DNA from: Curvularia sp. ZM96
Taxonomy: Eukaryota > Ascomycota > Dothideomycetes > Pleosporales > Pleosporaceae
Reading direction: 5' to 3'
Length of the DNA: 64,000 nucleotides
Assembly (NCBI GenBank): GCA_022457065.1
Contig: JAJGBQ010000006.1
Coordinates: forward strand, 2,666,001 to 2,730,000
Shown here one piece after another: positions 1 through 10,203 of the stretch. The notes beneath the pieces were generated by a model. It was not told the origin of the DNA and searched no databases. It saw only the letters and a list, made by a program, of their open reading frames with translations. A program made the translations under genes and the position numbers. Positions within the stretch are counted from its first letter, which is position 1. Every line of letters starts with the position of its first letter.

Positions 1-1
1 T

Positions 2-178
2 GGGAATTTCAACGGCAGCGTGTTTGAGGTTGCGGCTGAGGCGAATGGGGTGCCGTTTCGGCCGGAGCAGTGCTGTGGGGGGTTAACGGCGAGTGAGGCG
101 GGTTTGGGGAGGGCGAGGGCTGGGGTTGCGGTATGGGCAATGGGTGGGTTGTGGATGCTCTGGTGGTGGTTGTGGTGA
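2..178 (+). CDS. C-terminal end of an unidentified, possibly GPI-anchored protein (partial)
   Basis: The frame is open from the left edge to a TGA at 176-178, giving 58 residues. It contains a Cys-Cys-Gly-Gly stretch and ends in a hydrophobic, tryptophan-rich tail of about 16 residues with almost nothing after it. A terminal hydrophobic tail of this kind is what a GPI-attachment signal or a tail anchor looks like. The rest of the gene lies outside the window, so no family can be named. The coding call rests on the open frame reaching the edge and the sensible tail only. Confidence 0.45.
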   Translation, partial: GNFNGSVFEVAAEANGVPFRPEQCCGGLTASEAGLGRARAGVAVWAMGGLWMLWWWLW

Positions 179-515
179 TGGAGTGTAGGCTGATGTTTGT
201 AAGTATTAAGACTTTCTGTTGTTTGAGTTGATCAGTCACCTCCCTTTTCACATACATGTCTACTGTCAATCTCATAATATCCCAGTTGTCATCTGTGCAT
301 GTGTATTTTTCATGTCATGGGTATCTCATCTACATATGAAATCGTACCGTGCTGCTACTGGCAGGGAGGTAGAAGAGTCTGATATCTGTCTCTCTTATTC
401 CTCCGCACTGCATAACCTCCGCTTTGAAAAGATCAAATAAGCAGACCCGAACTTTTGCCTTCCTTCACATATCCCTTCCTTTTGCATCCTCCACATATTC
501 ATCCCTCTTCCGCAC
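179..515. other. Intergenic, convergent 3' ends
   Basis: This AT-richer stretch lies between the stop of the left-edge gene and the stop of the eL6 gene. It probably holds both 3' untranslated regions. I see no other gene. Confidence 0.5.
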
Positions 516-1203
516 CTAAAACACCATCTGGTGCGGCCTCTCGTTCCCCCTCAGACTGAAGCTCGCGCTCAGATAGGCCTCAAGATCCGGCGTCTTCTTG
601 ATAGTCGCCAGCACCGCCTTATCCACCTTCTTCTGGTCCTCGATGCGCTGAGGATCGACATCCTTCTTGGCGGGCGTCTCACCACCATCGTTGAAGAACG
701 CATCTTCGTCGCCCGACTTCTTCTCGCGCGCCCAGTAGGCGTCTTCGCTCACGCGAGCAATCACGTCTGCGTCGACGGACGAGACATCGACGACGGTCGA
801 GGTGGCGATGACGTAGCGGTGGTTGACGCGGCGCAGGGGCACGCCGTTGGACTTGAAGGGGCCCGTGATGAGAAGGATGCCTTGGTCGAGTTGGCGCAAA
901 AGCACGACGCGCTTGCCACGGAAGCGGCCCGAAAGCAGGATGAGGACGGTGCCTGGGGCGAGGGAGTCGCGGTATTTGGTGGGGTGTGCGGTTTTGCGCG
1001 CCTGTGCGAGAAACACATGTGTTAACGTGGGATTCGTCGAGGGTTGGGTTTGTGAATTGCTTGTTTTCCCATCTCTCTCTTATGCTCCCTCCTTTTACTT
1101 TTTCTGATCTTTTTGCCAGTTGTCACTCTTGCTTCTCACGTACCTTCTTCATTTGCGCCTCCTCCTCGGCAGGATAGTACTTGGATGCCTTTTGGTCGGC
1201 CAT
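516..1203 (-). CDS. RPL6: 60S ribosomal protein eL6 (L6)
   Basis: Structural protein of the cytosolic large ribosomal subunit. Two exons, complement(516..1001) and complement(1144..1203), encode 181 aa; yeast L6 is about 176. Exon 1 gives the family's N-terminus with its KYYPAEEE motif and ends in phase 0 at a GTACGT donor. Exon 2 begins after CTCGCACAG. It carries the family hallmarks PGTVLILLSGRFRGKRVV, GPFKSNGVPLRRVN, RYVIATST and the C-terminal tract EDQKKVDKAV then YLSASFSL. The ATG at 1203 is the natural start and gives the expected length. Nothing is missing or unusual in the protein. An additional 5' UTR intron is possible but not resolved. Confidence 0.96.
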
Positions 1204-2102
1204 TGTGTGTGTGTTGAAGGATTTGTGATTCTAAAAGGTAGAGGTCAGTATTTTGGTCGCCAATACTACACGAGTATTCAATGGCACAACCATGCCTTTC
1301 ACTTACATTTTAGCAGGGTAGCCGTTGATGTAGTCGTCGCCGCGAATTCAAGACGCGGTCCATGTGCGAGCGCTTCGCTAAGGTCAGCCCTACGGAGGGC
1401 GCTAAAGGTGGACCGTCCCCGCAAAGTCAACACGCAATTGCAATTGTTCACGGCGCACGCGCATGTCCTTATTCGTCCCGTGTCCATGGGCATTTTCTTC
1501 GAACAGGCCCAACCCTGGGCACTGACCAGAGACAGCTAGCCCGGAGCCGGAACGAGCAAAAGACGTGTAATAGAGTACAGTTTGGATTCTCGGGTTCTGG
1601 ATTATTATACCAACTTTAGCCAAAAAGGTACACTGCCCAACCACCAGTGGATGGCAGGGGTATCGTCGAAAATCAAATAACAACCCGCGCTACAAAACCC
1701 CGCCATGCTCCCCAGTTGACGCCAAAACTACTCAATACACCGCCCGCATTCCCCCACAGAAAAAAAAGAAACGAAAAAGAGAAGACGTCGGTTCCCTCCA
1801 CATTACGTATATCTCAGGTCATGGTATGCGTCGATCGTAGATGCATTGCATATCGGTCGTGCGTGGTGCGTTTTGCTTATTTTCTGACATCGCTTTCCCG
1901 GCGGTGACTTGCGGCAATGCTGCTGGCGGCAATGCTGACGACATCGCTCATGCTGTCCTGGTCGCGCTGGTAGCTGTATTGCATTCCTGAGCCGGGTCCC
2001 TTGAAGCCGTTGTCCCAAGCCGAGATGCGCGAAAGAAGCCTAGGCCACAATTAAAACAGTCCACACGTACACATGTGCCATGGCCGTCGGAAGTGAGGGC
2101 GC
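1204..2102. other. Intergenic: eL6 upstream region and 3' region of next gene
   Basis: About 900 bases with only incoherent short frames. The right half is probably the 3' UTR of the membrane protein gene that ends at 2103. The part just beyond 1203 should contain the eL6 promoter. No RNA gene or repeat was recognised. Confidence 0.4.
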
Positions 2103-2817
2103 TCACCGATCGTCTGGGGGACCGTAGTGGTCTTCGGGAATGAGCTCGTAGTCGCCCTCGGCAGGCAGGTAGAAGGCAGAGGCGGCCATGCCGATGGAGG
2201 TCAGGATAAGGATCGTCCAACTGGCGGTGCAGAGAGACCAGGAGAGGTCGAGGTGCCAGCCGTCCCAGAAGCGCTCGTCGTGGTCGAAGAGGAAGGCCTG
2301 AGACGTGTCAGTGTTGTCTTTGGCGTCCATGGACGCTGGACACAGTGTAAAAGCGAAAACCAACATACCACAATGGCCATGCCGCCACACTGGACAATGG
2401 CGCTGAGGGACAAGACGCCGACAGCAACCTGCCAGCCGGCGGCTCTGCGCTGGACGCCGCCGGAGATAATGACGATGAAGGAGACAATGGCGCAGAGCTC
2501 GACGACGACGCCAAACGAGGTCAGGAAGCCGACGGTGCGCCACATGTTGCAGAAGGAGGGGTCCTTTGTGCAGTCGCTCGACTTAGGGAAGGGGACGCAG
2601 GTGCCCGTGACGGCGGAGCAGCGGGTGTGGAGGCCGTACGAGTATTGGCGCTCGCCGTTGGGGCTGTAGCTGACCCAGCGCGGCATCGAGATACTTGCGA
2701 TGGTCATGACGGTGCCTGGAGAGGGTTAGCATGGCCCATGTCGACTCGAGAGAGCGTGCGGTGCTTACAGGCCAAGGTGAGGACAAGCCCCGCGGCGTAT
2801 ACGGCTGGTCGCGTCAT
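2103..2817 (-). CDS. Four-pass membrane protein, SUR7/PalI-claudin-like
   Basis: Three exons, complement(2103..2297, 2369..2715, 2769..2817), encode 196 aa. Exon 1 ends in phase 1 at GTAAGC; a GCTAAC branch point and CAG acceptor follow. The second intron (71 nt, GTATGT donor) is in phase 0. The protein has four hydrophobic segments: residues about 5-25, a second just after the cysteine-rich loop, a third ending at the exon 2/3 border, and a last one after the FDHDERF motif. The first extracytoplasmic loop holds several cysteines and a tryptophan, the plan of fungal SUR7/PalI/claudin-type proteins of the plasma membrane or cell-end patches. The stop follows a short acidic cytoplasmic tail. 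The family placement is by topology and motif feel rather than a diagnostic signature. ATG at 2817 is the first in frame. Confidence 0.75.
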
Positions 2818-4178
2818 GGTGAAGTGAAGGTCGCAGAGTTGAGCGACTAGCTCCAGGCAGAAAAGAGAGCGGAAAAGAGAAAGATGGAGCGCCTCAAACC
2901 AGGACTCGAATGCGAGTGGCAGAGGAGGGCGAGATGGAGGATGAGATGGGGGAGGGGTGCTTAAGGTCAACAGGCGGGAAACGGGGATCGGGGTGCGACG
3001 TGAAAAGGTTGCAGGCGTCGCGGTAGGGCGGCTGGACGGGTGGTGTGCAGAGTGCAGCAGAGGATGCGGGGGAGGGCGCTGGCGACGGATGGAGCCGGGG
3101 GCCTAGAAGAGGCGGACAGACTGCAGCATGGCAATGGTATGGTGTAGTAGTCTCAGCAGAAATGGAGGGTTGAGACGCCCCGTCCGCTGTCGTCGCCGCT
3201 CGTCGTCTGAATCGCGCCAAGGCGAGCATTTCGCTCGATGACGACAGGGGCTCGCTCGTCTTTCTCTGCCCCGCCCCGCCCGTCCGCCTTGCTTTCTGCT
3301 GTGCAACTCACCGCAAGCTCAACGCGAATCCATTCTCTCCATGTCGTTTCACCTCGCCTCGACCCCCGTCACGCCACAGGCGCGCCACGGCCTCCCCTCC
3401 GCGGTACCGCATTGTCAAATGGCGGTGTCAAATTCCATGCTACTGCCCTGTCGTGATCGCCGATGACCTGCCAGCCTCCTTCATCGCCTCCCTGCCAGCA
3501 TCCTGCCTATCACGCGTCGTGCCATCAGACAGAGATAACGACTTGGTCACACGTACAGCCGCGCCCACCGATCGCCACAGCCATGCTCTCTGGCAAACTC
3601 GTGGGGCTCTCAAAATCGCTCGACTGCGACAGTGCACATGTGCGGCATTTTGCTCCTCTTGACTATTCATCTCGGCCGTCCGCTATCCTGCATTGAGCAT
3701 CAAGTCCGCGCCTGCGCGATTATATCATGATTGTTCTTGAGGTTGTCTTGCAATTAGCACCTCGTACTGCATTGCTGCGGCGCTGCTGCACCCCGCAGAT
3801 GTCGGTATAACCCTGCTGCTGTACCCGACACTGGACTGCCACATTGGGATGCCTTGCCCATCAGCCTCTGGCGTCTTGATAAACATGCAGCTGTAGGGTC
3901 GCCCTAGCGCCCCGACTGGACAAGCACGTCACCCCATGGCTTCAGCCCCATCAGCTCCGAGTACATTCACTGGCCATAACCCACATGTCGTTGGATAGCC
4001 ATATACGGGGTCTAGATACGAACGTTTTAATCTGCTCTGGGTAAACAGGGCGCTGACATACCAGTAGACACAGAGTGGAGGCCTGACTTAATATCCTTCG
4101 CTATACATTAGTTAACTAGCTGCCTATGCACCCCGCTAGTCTCTCACCACACATCCATATACTCTGCATTTTATGAGC
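2818..4178. other. Intergenic, no gene recognised
   Basis: GC-rich near 2.9-3.6 kb and more AT-rich after 3.7 kb. It should contain the promoter and 5' UTR of the four-pass membrane gene. The short overlapping frames on both strands show no domain, no splice-supported extension and no codon pattern that persuades me. Confidence 0.4.
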
Positions 4179-4179
4179 C

Positions 4180-4732
4180 ATGGCCGTCTTCCCAACCTCT
4201 AGTCGTGACTGGCTATAACACCACTCCACAACGAAGACGATTCTGCCTCTGGTCCTGCCGACTAGGGGTCCTGGCCTCCATTCTAGCACTAGCCACATTT
4301 GCGACAGATACCATTGGCCTTGCAATCTCGATAGGCTATGTTTCTCCTACGTCTATATGTATTGTAAGCTTATCTTGTCTCCTCAAAGCTTGGTCTTAGC
4401 GATTAGCTCAACATACCCGGGCTCCAATTGCCGACCATATTGACATCCCCCATGTCAACACACGTCTCATCAACTTCCTTTTGCATGGCAATATCTACCA
4501 AGATGGTGCCATTCTTCGTCTACATCCGGACTTGGGTCAACTCGGTCTTGACTGTGAGTCATCACGTGCTCAGATGTCCATCACGTGACCAGTGCATTCA
4601 CGGGAAACAAACATAACCATTGCACGTGCCAAGACTCTCAAGGACACTATCAGACCTGATTCTATCCGCGTAGAGGATGAGTATGACCGATACACGGGCA
4701 TGCTCAAGGTCTTCCATCTGCTACTTGATTGA
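4180..4732 (+). pseudogene. Decayed UstYa-like (DUF3328-type) gene relic
   Basis: Discontinuous pieces on the plus strand look like a UstYa-family protein. A basic stretch followed by one membrane segment (about 4226-4330) is followed by a GTAAGC donor. Next comes a segment with the run RLHPDLGQLGLD (about 4515-4560), resembling the family's 'P-x-x-A-x-x-L-G' region. The last piece contains DEYDRYTGMLKVFH just before a stop at 4730-4732; in intact members this position leads into an HxxHC metal-site motif. That motif is absent here, the pieces are in different frames, and the only good ATG (4180) runs into a stop after 12 codons. UstYa proteins are membrane oxidases of fungal peptide natural-product pathways. 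The assignment is inference from short matches. Confidence 0.35.
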
Positions 4733-4897
4733 CTCACCTCGAATGCTTTCATCAAAGCCAGCTGGATGATGTAATATCTGTGGAGGATTGCAATGGAGAA
4801 ACACGAAACGTTGTCGCTAAAACTCCAAAGCTTAGTCTTCTGCAACCACATTGATTCAAAACGACTTACAATTTGCTTCCTATGCTTACACAAACAA

Positions 4898-5705
4898 CTA
4901 CAATCGATATGGCCCTGCCTGTACAAGGCCTGCTGCACCTGAGCCCTCTCCCACCTTGATACATTTAGGATACAACACCTTGCCTACCGCTCCAATTTCG
5001 TCTTTGTCGCCCATTCCAGCCAAAAGTACATTCTGACAATGCAGCGTGTGCCGCCAGTTCGCCAAGTGGGCATCAATATACCCCAGCACTGCATATGCCC
5101 GATGCATCTGCCGCCACATGTAGGTGCAATGAGTATAATGGAATTCTTGAGTAACAAAGAGCTGATGTTCTCCAGTAAGCGCAAGTGATAGCGGAACCTC
5201 CTTTTTGCCCTCAGGGTCGAGGAAGAACCTCCACGCTGTGTCGGTAACGTCTTCGTCTTCTTGGCTCGCATCTTGGTCGTCAACGGAATGTATGTCAGAT
5301 GCGTTGAAACGCTTATGGTGGGAGAGGAACGCGGCGTCATTGGCATGATCAAAACATTCGTGTGTTTGCCACGCCATAGATAGAATGTCGAAGTGGCAGT
5401 TCCGGCGTCGTGCTTCTTCGGGTGTTCCGCCACAATCTTCCCAGACTTTGGCGGTTTCCATTTGTTCAGAGGCTGTTGGAGAGAATATAGCCCATAACAA
5501 TTTGAAGGACACAATACCGATAGCAATACAAATAGGCGTAAACAGTAGTATGTATAGCATAGTATTGCTGTTCCGAGGCTTGGACTCGAGGACCTGTGGG
5601 GGTTTGTTATTCTCCACATACACTCGATTTGATCAGTCGTGACGTATGAGAAATACCCACCTCGTCTTTCTCCTCTTCAGGCACTCTCGTCCATTTCAGT
5701 TTCAT
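4898..5705 (-). CDS. Single-pass membrane protein with two HxxHC motifs (UstYa-like)
   Basis: Two exons, complement(4898..5593) and complement(5661..5705), encode 246 aa. Exon 1 (MKLKWTRVPEEEKDE) ends in phase 0 at GTGGGT; the 67-nt intron ends CCCCCACAG. One membrane segment lies at about residues 25-45. A C-G-x-T-P-E-E-A-R-x-R-x-C-x-F-D block follows. Further on are two metal-site-like motifs about 27 residues apart, HYTHC (followed by the MWRQMHRAY run) and HTLHC. I recognise this as a widespread fungal family usually left as hypothetical. The N-terminal anchor and paired HxxHC motifs recall UstYa/DUF3328 oxidases, which cyclise or oxidise ribosomal peptides in the secretory pathway. That functional link is inference. 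It lies beside a UstYa-like relic and upstream of a hydroxylase. Confidence 0.75.
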
Positions 5706-7212
5706 TCTGTACAAGAACCTTTTCTCAAAAACTCCGCAATGCCAGCCGCAGTGTTGAGTCTAACAACCAGTGGATTCCTGAGAATATTGTCGTTAGCTAT
5801 AGAAGCCTCGATAGGAAGAAGAACATGCCAATGTCTGTTGGTAGTCGACGTAGACTTTTTTTCAAAATTTGTGTACTAATCGTGCGTAGTGGGCAAAGGT
5901 CGGTCAAGAGCAAGACGATGAGAGAGACAGGCACTGCACTCCCCATATGACTCCTATCACACCCCCAACTACGGGAACAGCGGAAACGCATTCTTACCAG
6001 TGCCGAAGGGCTGTTTCCCTGCTGTCACTCGATATTTCCATCCGCTCATCATCATTGGTACCGCCTGCTTGGACCCCCGTCGTACCACGGGGCATAGCGC
6101 CGTCAGGGGATATAATCCGTAATACTCAACAATAGGGGTATTTTGTCGGTTTTCAGAGAACCAGCTACGTAGTCGAGCTTACATACTGCCTATGTAGGAT
6201 GTATTTTTACAAGGGTTTCTGTTGTGCATATACGCAGAGCAAAAGTTACAAATCGGGGCTAGGGTTGCTATGGATCGGAGTAAGACCGCAACGGACCGAG
6301 TTAGGACCGTGGTGAAGTGGATTTAGATCTTGCGCTAGGTTGTGTACGTAGCTGAAAGATATACGCAGATGAAACTTGATATTATGTCATTAATATATAT
6401 TTCGTAAGCTACTCTACTGAGTACGTGTGTTGTGAAGCCTTGGTGTGAGAGCTACATGACAGGGTAAAAATATGGTTGAGATGTATATTCAGTCAGTTCA
6501 TTCTTTTCTGAGACGAGGTGTCAAGGCTGAATGTGCTGCTGAGCGCATGGTGGCTACCTTGTTCATGGTGTTTGATTAATCGGTTCTCAGAGTCGCTTGT
6601 GGCAAAGAAAAGGGCACGTACTAGGACTACTGCAGCGGATGCAAAGAAACTTCAAAGCCTCCTAGTCGTGGTGGCGCCAATCTGCCAAGCAGTAGCTGGC
6701 CCGTGGTTCTCGTTCGTATTTCGAAGTACGTTTTGTGGTTAGAGGATAATGCGCTCATCTGTTTCAGAGCAGGGTTCATCCCTTGCACCTTGCTCGCATG
6801 AGTGAGCGTAGCTGTAACAATAAGCCAAAAGACTTTCCCTCCATCCAGAAACAAAACCCCAGAAACTAATCATTGCTTGTATACGGAGTAGTTATTGGTA
6901 CGGAGCTTGCGGATTGCCTGACCAGCATCCTGCCTCGCTTACATGCTGCCTGTTTTGGTGTTGGTACATACTACGCATATACCTTCGCAAAACATACCAG
7001 GCCTCCCTTGGGAACCATGTATCGTACTATGGTTCGGCTGTACTTCGGCCCGATGCATTCCAACCCCGTGGTAACCAAGACACGTAAGATCTAAAATTCC
7101 CGATAATTAACTTATAACTGGACCCGTTCTTACCCTCAGAGACTAAACTGGTCGTGAAAACGATTCCTACCCCAAGAATTCCAAGGTACTCTTCGTTACA
7201 CTCCGTGCAATC
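5706..7212. other. Intergenic, partly AT-rich
   Basis: No gene is supported in about 1.5 kb between the HxxHC membrane protein and the hydroxylase, which are transcribed divergently. The 6.1-6.5 kb part is AT-rich with many stops in all frames, as in decayed DNA. Both promoters must lie here. Confidence 0.4.
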
Positions 7213-8047
7213 ATGGCCTCCCCAAAGGCCTACGCATACGGAAAATATGTCAGCCCCATGTTCCTCCTTAGTCTATTGGCTCTTGTTTTCTCCTATTTTT
7301 GGCCTCGTATGGTTGGAACTGTAGCGAGATTCTATGAGCCAAATTACTCAATTCGTATCCTTTCATATGATCCACTCATGATCCACCTGGAAGGGTTTAT
7401 ATCTAAACCTGAACGTATTTATCTCATGAATCTAGGGTAAGTACTAGAAGTTCCACACATATAAAGCTACATGATTAGACTAACTAATTACTAGAAAGAA
7501 CCGTTACAAAAGATCAAAAGTTGTAGACACAGAATTTTCAGAAGCCGTTTCGGAATATCGCACAAGTGACACGGCCTGGCTTCCACTGCAAGACCCTATT
7601 GTTCAGCGTATCTTTGCTCGAGCTTCGAGGCTGCAAGGCTATACACCTATCGAAAATCAAGAACCATTGCAGTTGACGCGGTACAAGGCTGGCCAGCAGT
7701 ATAAGGCACATTGGGATCACTATCACGACCACCCTGTACCAGCAAACGAAACACAGAGAATCACTACAATATTTGCAATCCTAGATGCTAGTTGCGACGA
7801 GTGTGGCACGACGTTTCCTTACCTCTCTGTGGATTGGTCAAAGGAAGACCCACGCTGGTGCCGGTTCGTTGATTGCAGTCAGAAGGCCATGACCATCCGG
7901 CCTGTTCCAGGAAATGCAGTTTTCTGGAAAAACCTCAATGCCTCTAACCATGGGGAATTTAGGACGTTACACGCCGGATTGCCTCCTCTGAATGGTACCA
8001 AGGTCGGACTCAATATATGGACGCGTATGGAGTCTGTCATTCCCTGA
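7213..8047 (+). CDS. Prolyl 4-hydroxylase-type 2-oxoglutarate/Fe(II) oxygenase
   Basis: Two exons, 7213..7436 and 7495..8047, encode 258 aa. The donor is GTAAGT, the branch GACTAAC and the acceptor CTAG, joined in phase 2. A membrane segment at residues about 17-34 suggests a type II anchor with the enzyme in the ER lumen, as for other fungal P4H-like proteins. The double-stranded beta-helix core shows the iron ligands: HWD (H147, D149) and the distal H234, with K244 ten residues later as the 2-oxoglutarate-binding lysine. The region around QLTRYKAGQQYKAHWDHY and the final GLNIWTR are typical of the P4H alpha-subunit family. Fungal members modify proline in proteins or in secreted peptides; the substrate here is unknown. 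The ATG at 7213 is the first in frame. Confidence 0.88.
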
Positions 8048-9594
8048 GGACCGTGCCATGGCCATTATCTCTTTTCGCACGTAGCTCGCTTCCTTTTTTT
8101 TTTTTTTTTTTTTTTTTCAAAGTTAAGCTAGAAATTGAACGGTCTAGCGTGGGATGACAAGATACTGTAGTACTCTTGGGTAGATACTCCAATTTGGAGG
8201 GGATATTCTCGTGGCCGATGTGTTTCATGCATTTGTTCTCCGGCCTACCAGTTAGGCCTTCTCGATGGTTCGGTGGTCTTCGGTTGTTCGGCGACCCTAT
8301 TTCGTTTCGGTAAGGCCCTTCATCATCCCGCTGCGGGCCTCTGTGGTTGTTAGCTTAGCCTTGAAAAGTTCAATCATGTTCATTACGAATTTTATGTAGT
8401 AGGATATATGACAAGGTCTTCCTCACCAGATACTTACTATCGGGAAAGTGATCATGCTGACCAGGAGATTGCCAATGGGATTTATCTGCGCTGATGGGAG
8501 CTTAGTAGATCTTGCGATAATCTACGAGGGTGTAGAGGGTCTTCGCGATGAATGGCTGTGGGATCTGGTAGTGGGAAAATAATAAGTTTTTGTAGTGTAA
8601 CCTCGTTAGGATCGAGTAATAATGACCTCGCACTAGCTTGGGTTGAGTAAGTGTTTGATTGGCTCAAGAAGGCGAAAGCAAAACGCGACTACTAGATGCT
8701 TTTTGTTAATAGGTATGGTAGGTACCTAACACCTTCATTTATTGAGTACTGCTATACCTACTAAATACTATTTGTAGTATTTCTGTCTTACGCTACTTAT
8801 AGCCTCTAGCTACTTGATATTGGTGTGTACTTACCTCTGGTAACTGCGTATAGTACTAAGCTTACTAATCTACTCTAGCGAGTAAGGATTTCTTAACATG
8901 CAGAGAAGTGATTTCCTACGCATATTTTGGGCGGTATATATATCTACTTTTATAGCTAATAATATATCAAGTAGTTTCGTGCTACCGAGCAGATATTAGT
9001 AGATATAACTAGTAGATATATAATTATGCTAGTACTCTACTAGAAAACCTCGCGATAATAACGTTTTGGTGGTGGTCAAAAGCTTTGTTTTTTGGCGGGC
9101 ACGTATTTTGGTGGGGTGTTGCATTGGTTGAACTGTTGCATACACTAACCATATATACCTACTACTTACAGTATGGCCCTCGAGCGGCTGCAGGCACGCG
9201 CTCCGGCTACCGCTCAGTGGTGGCCTAATGCTAATTCCTTCTGGCTCTTCGTGCTTGAACAGCTGTCGGATGATGCTACCCGTTAGACTAAAGAGCAGCG
9301 CAGATGCATATGTCTGGAGAGGGTAGGTAGTCCTCAGTTGCCCCTTTGTGGTACATAATGAATGGCCCTGAGAGTGGGGCACAGCTGGATGCTGCCAATC
9401 AGCGATCGGAGAGATGCCTTCTCTAACGTAGACATACAGATATAGATGGAACGATAAGGATAGCATGCAGCTCGTTATATATTTTATAAGCACTAAGGCT
9501 CTATGCGGCGTGAAGCTCCGGTTCCTCTGTCAATTGGTATATTCCCAGCCGCCACCAACTCGGCCTTGTACAACCAAGTTCAAGATTACAAGTC
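8048..9594. other. Gene-free, AT-rich stretch
   Basis: Holds the hydroxylase 3' UTR and then low-complexity, TA-rich DNA, strongest at about 8.7-9.05 kb where TAGTAGATAT-like words recur. This is what a repeat decayed by C-to-T mutation can look like, but no element boundaries or coding remnants could be recognised. A minus-strand open frame at 9029-9493 shows no domain and begins with a non-ATG codon. Confidence 0.4.
8094..8117. repeat. Homopolymer run of 24 T
   Basis: Twenty-four consecutive T on the plus strand, 46 bases past the hydroxylase stop codon. Length is likely to vary between strains and may be affected by sequencing error. Confidence 0.9.
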
Positions 9595-9600
9595 TATAAA
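9595..9600 (+). promoter_or_regulatory. TATA box of the interrupted secreted-protein gene
   Basis: TATAAA lies 130 bases ahead of the ATG at 9730 and is followed by CT-rich sequence, the usual arrangement in filamentous fungal promoters. It suggests that the gene downstream, although broken, kept its promoter. Confidence 0.55.
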
Positions 9601-9729
9601 GACAAGAGCATATCGCTCCTCTATCTCGAATCACCTTCATCAGCTTTAATCTTTCTCTATCAACTATTTTTGATTATTCATCAGTAAATCGCCGACGATC
9701 TGTAGCCTCAAGCAATCCAACAACGCAAC

Positions 9730-10203
9730 ATGCCTACACGCAACTTCTCACTCTTCGTCAGCGTGTTGGCTCTCATAGCATCGGTCCCAGCCGTTACCGC
9801 TGCCCCACACCCTGAGACTTCCTACCTCGACAACGTCAAAGTCTTCATTCGCGATACAGATTACGCCTACCAGCCTTCACACGAAATGGCCAACATCATC
9901 AAAGCGCGCGACGCCGCTCTCCCCTTGCACAAGCGGGCTCGCGCTAAGGTGCAAGCCTGTTACACACCATAGTGCACGAACTGTTATACACTGTTCGACA
10001 ATAGTCTGACATCCAACTCGGCGTGTATTGTCGCTATCAACACTGCGTGTCTAATCGTTTCCGACCTTAGCAGTGCGAATATCCAGTTCTGGAACAAATC
10101 AGGCTGTAACGGCAACAGAAGCGAGTTTAAGGGTTGTCCGAAAGGTACTAATGTTGTTGGAGCGCCAGGAACGAATTCAATTGGGGTGCATGTTGGATGC
10201 TGA
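9730..10203 (+). pseudogene. Small secreted eight-cysteine protein interrupted by an in-frame TAG
   Basis: The ATG at 9730 opens a frame with a clear signal peptide (residues 1 to about 23, ending near VTAAP), a pro-region, and a Kex2-type Lys-Arg at 68-69. The frame meets TAG at 9970-9972 (codon 81). The same frame then continues for 76 more sense codons to TGA at 10201-10203. One cysteine precedes the stop (77) and seven follow (82, 85, 99, 107, 126, 136, 157), so an even number is reached only when both sides are counted. This is the layout of a fungal effector-like or antimicrobial-like secreted protein; I do not recognise the family. The nearest GT...AG pair that would remove the stop spans only 24 bases, too short for a normal intron. 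It could be a recent pseudogene, a readthrough gene or a sequencing error. Confidence 0.65.

Noticed and set aside
9029..9493. 154-codon minus-strand frame in the AT-rich stretch
   Set aside because: No ATG at its beginning, no domain, and it lies in TA-rich decayed DNA.
9946..9972. A tiny intron removing the in-frame TAG of the eight-cysteine gene
   Set aside because: The only GT-AG pair that fits spans 24 bases (9949-9972), below the known fungal minimum, with no branch site.
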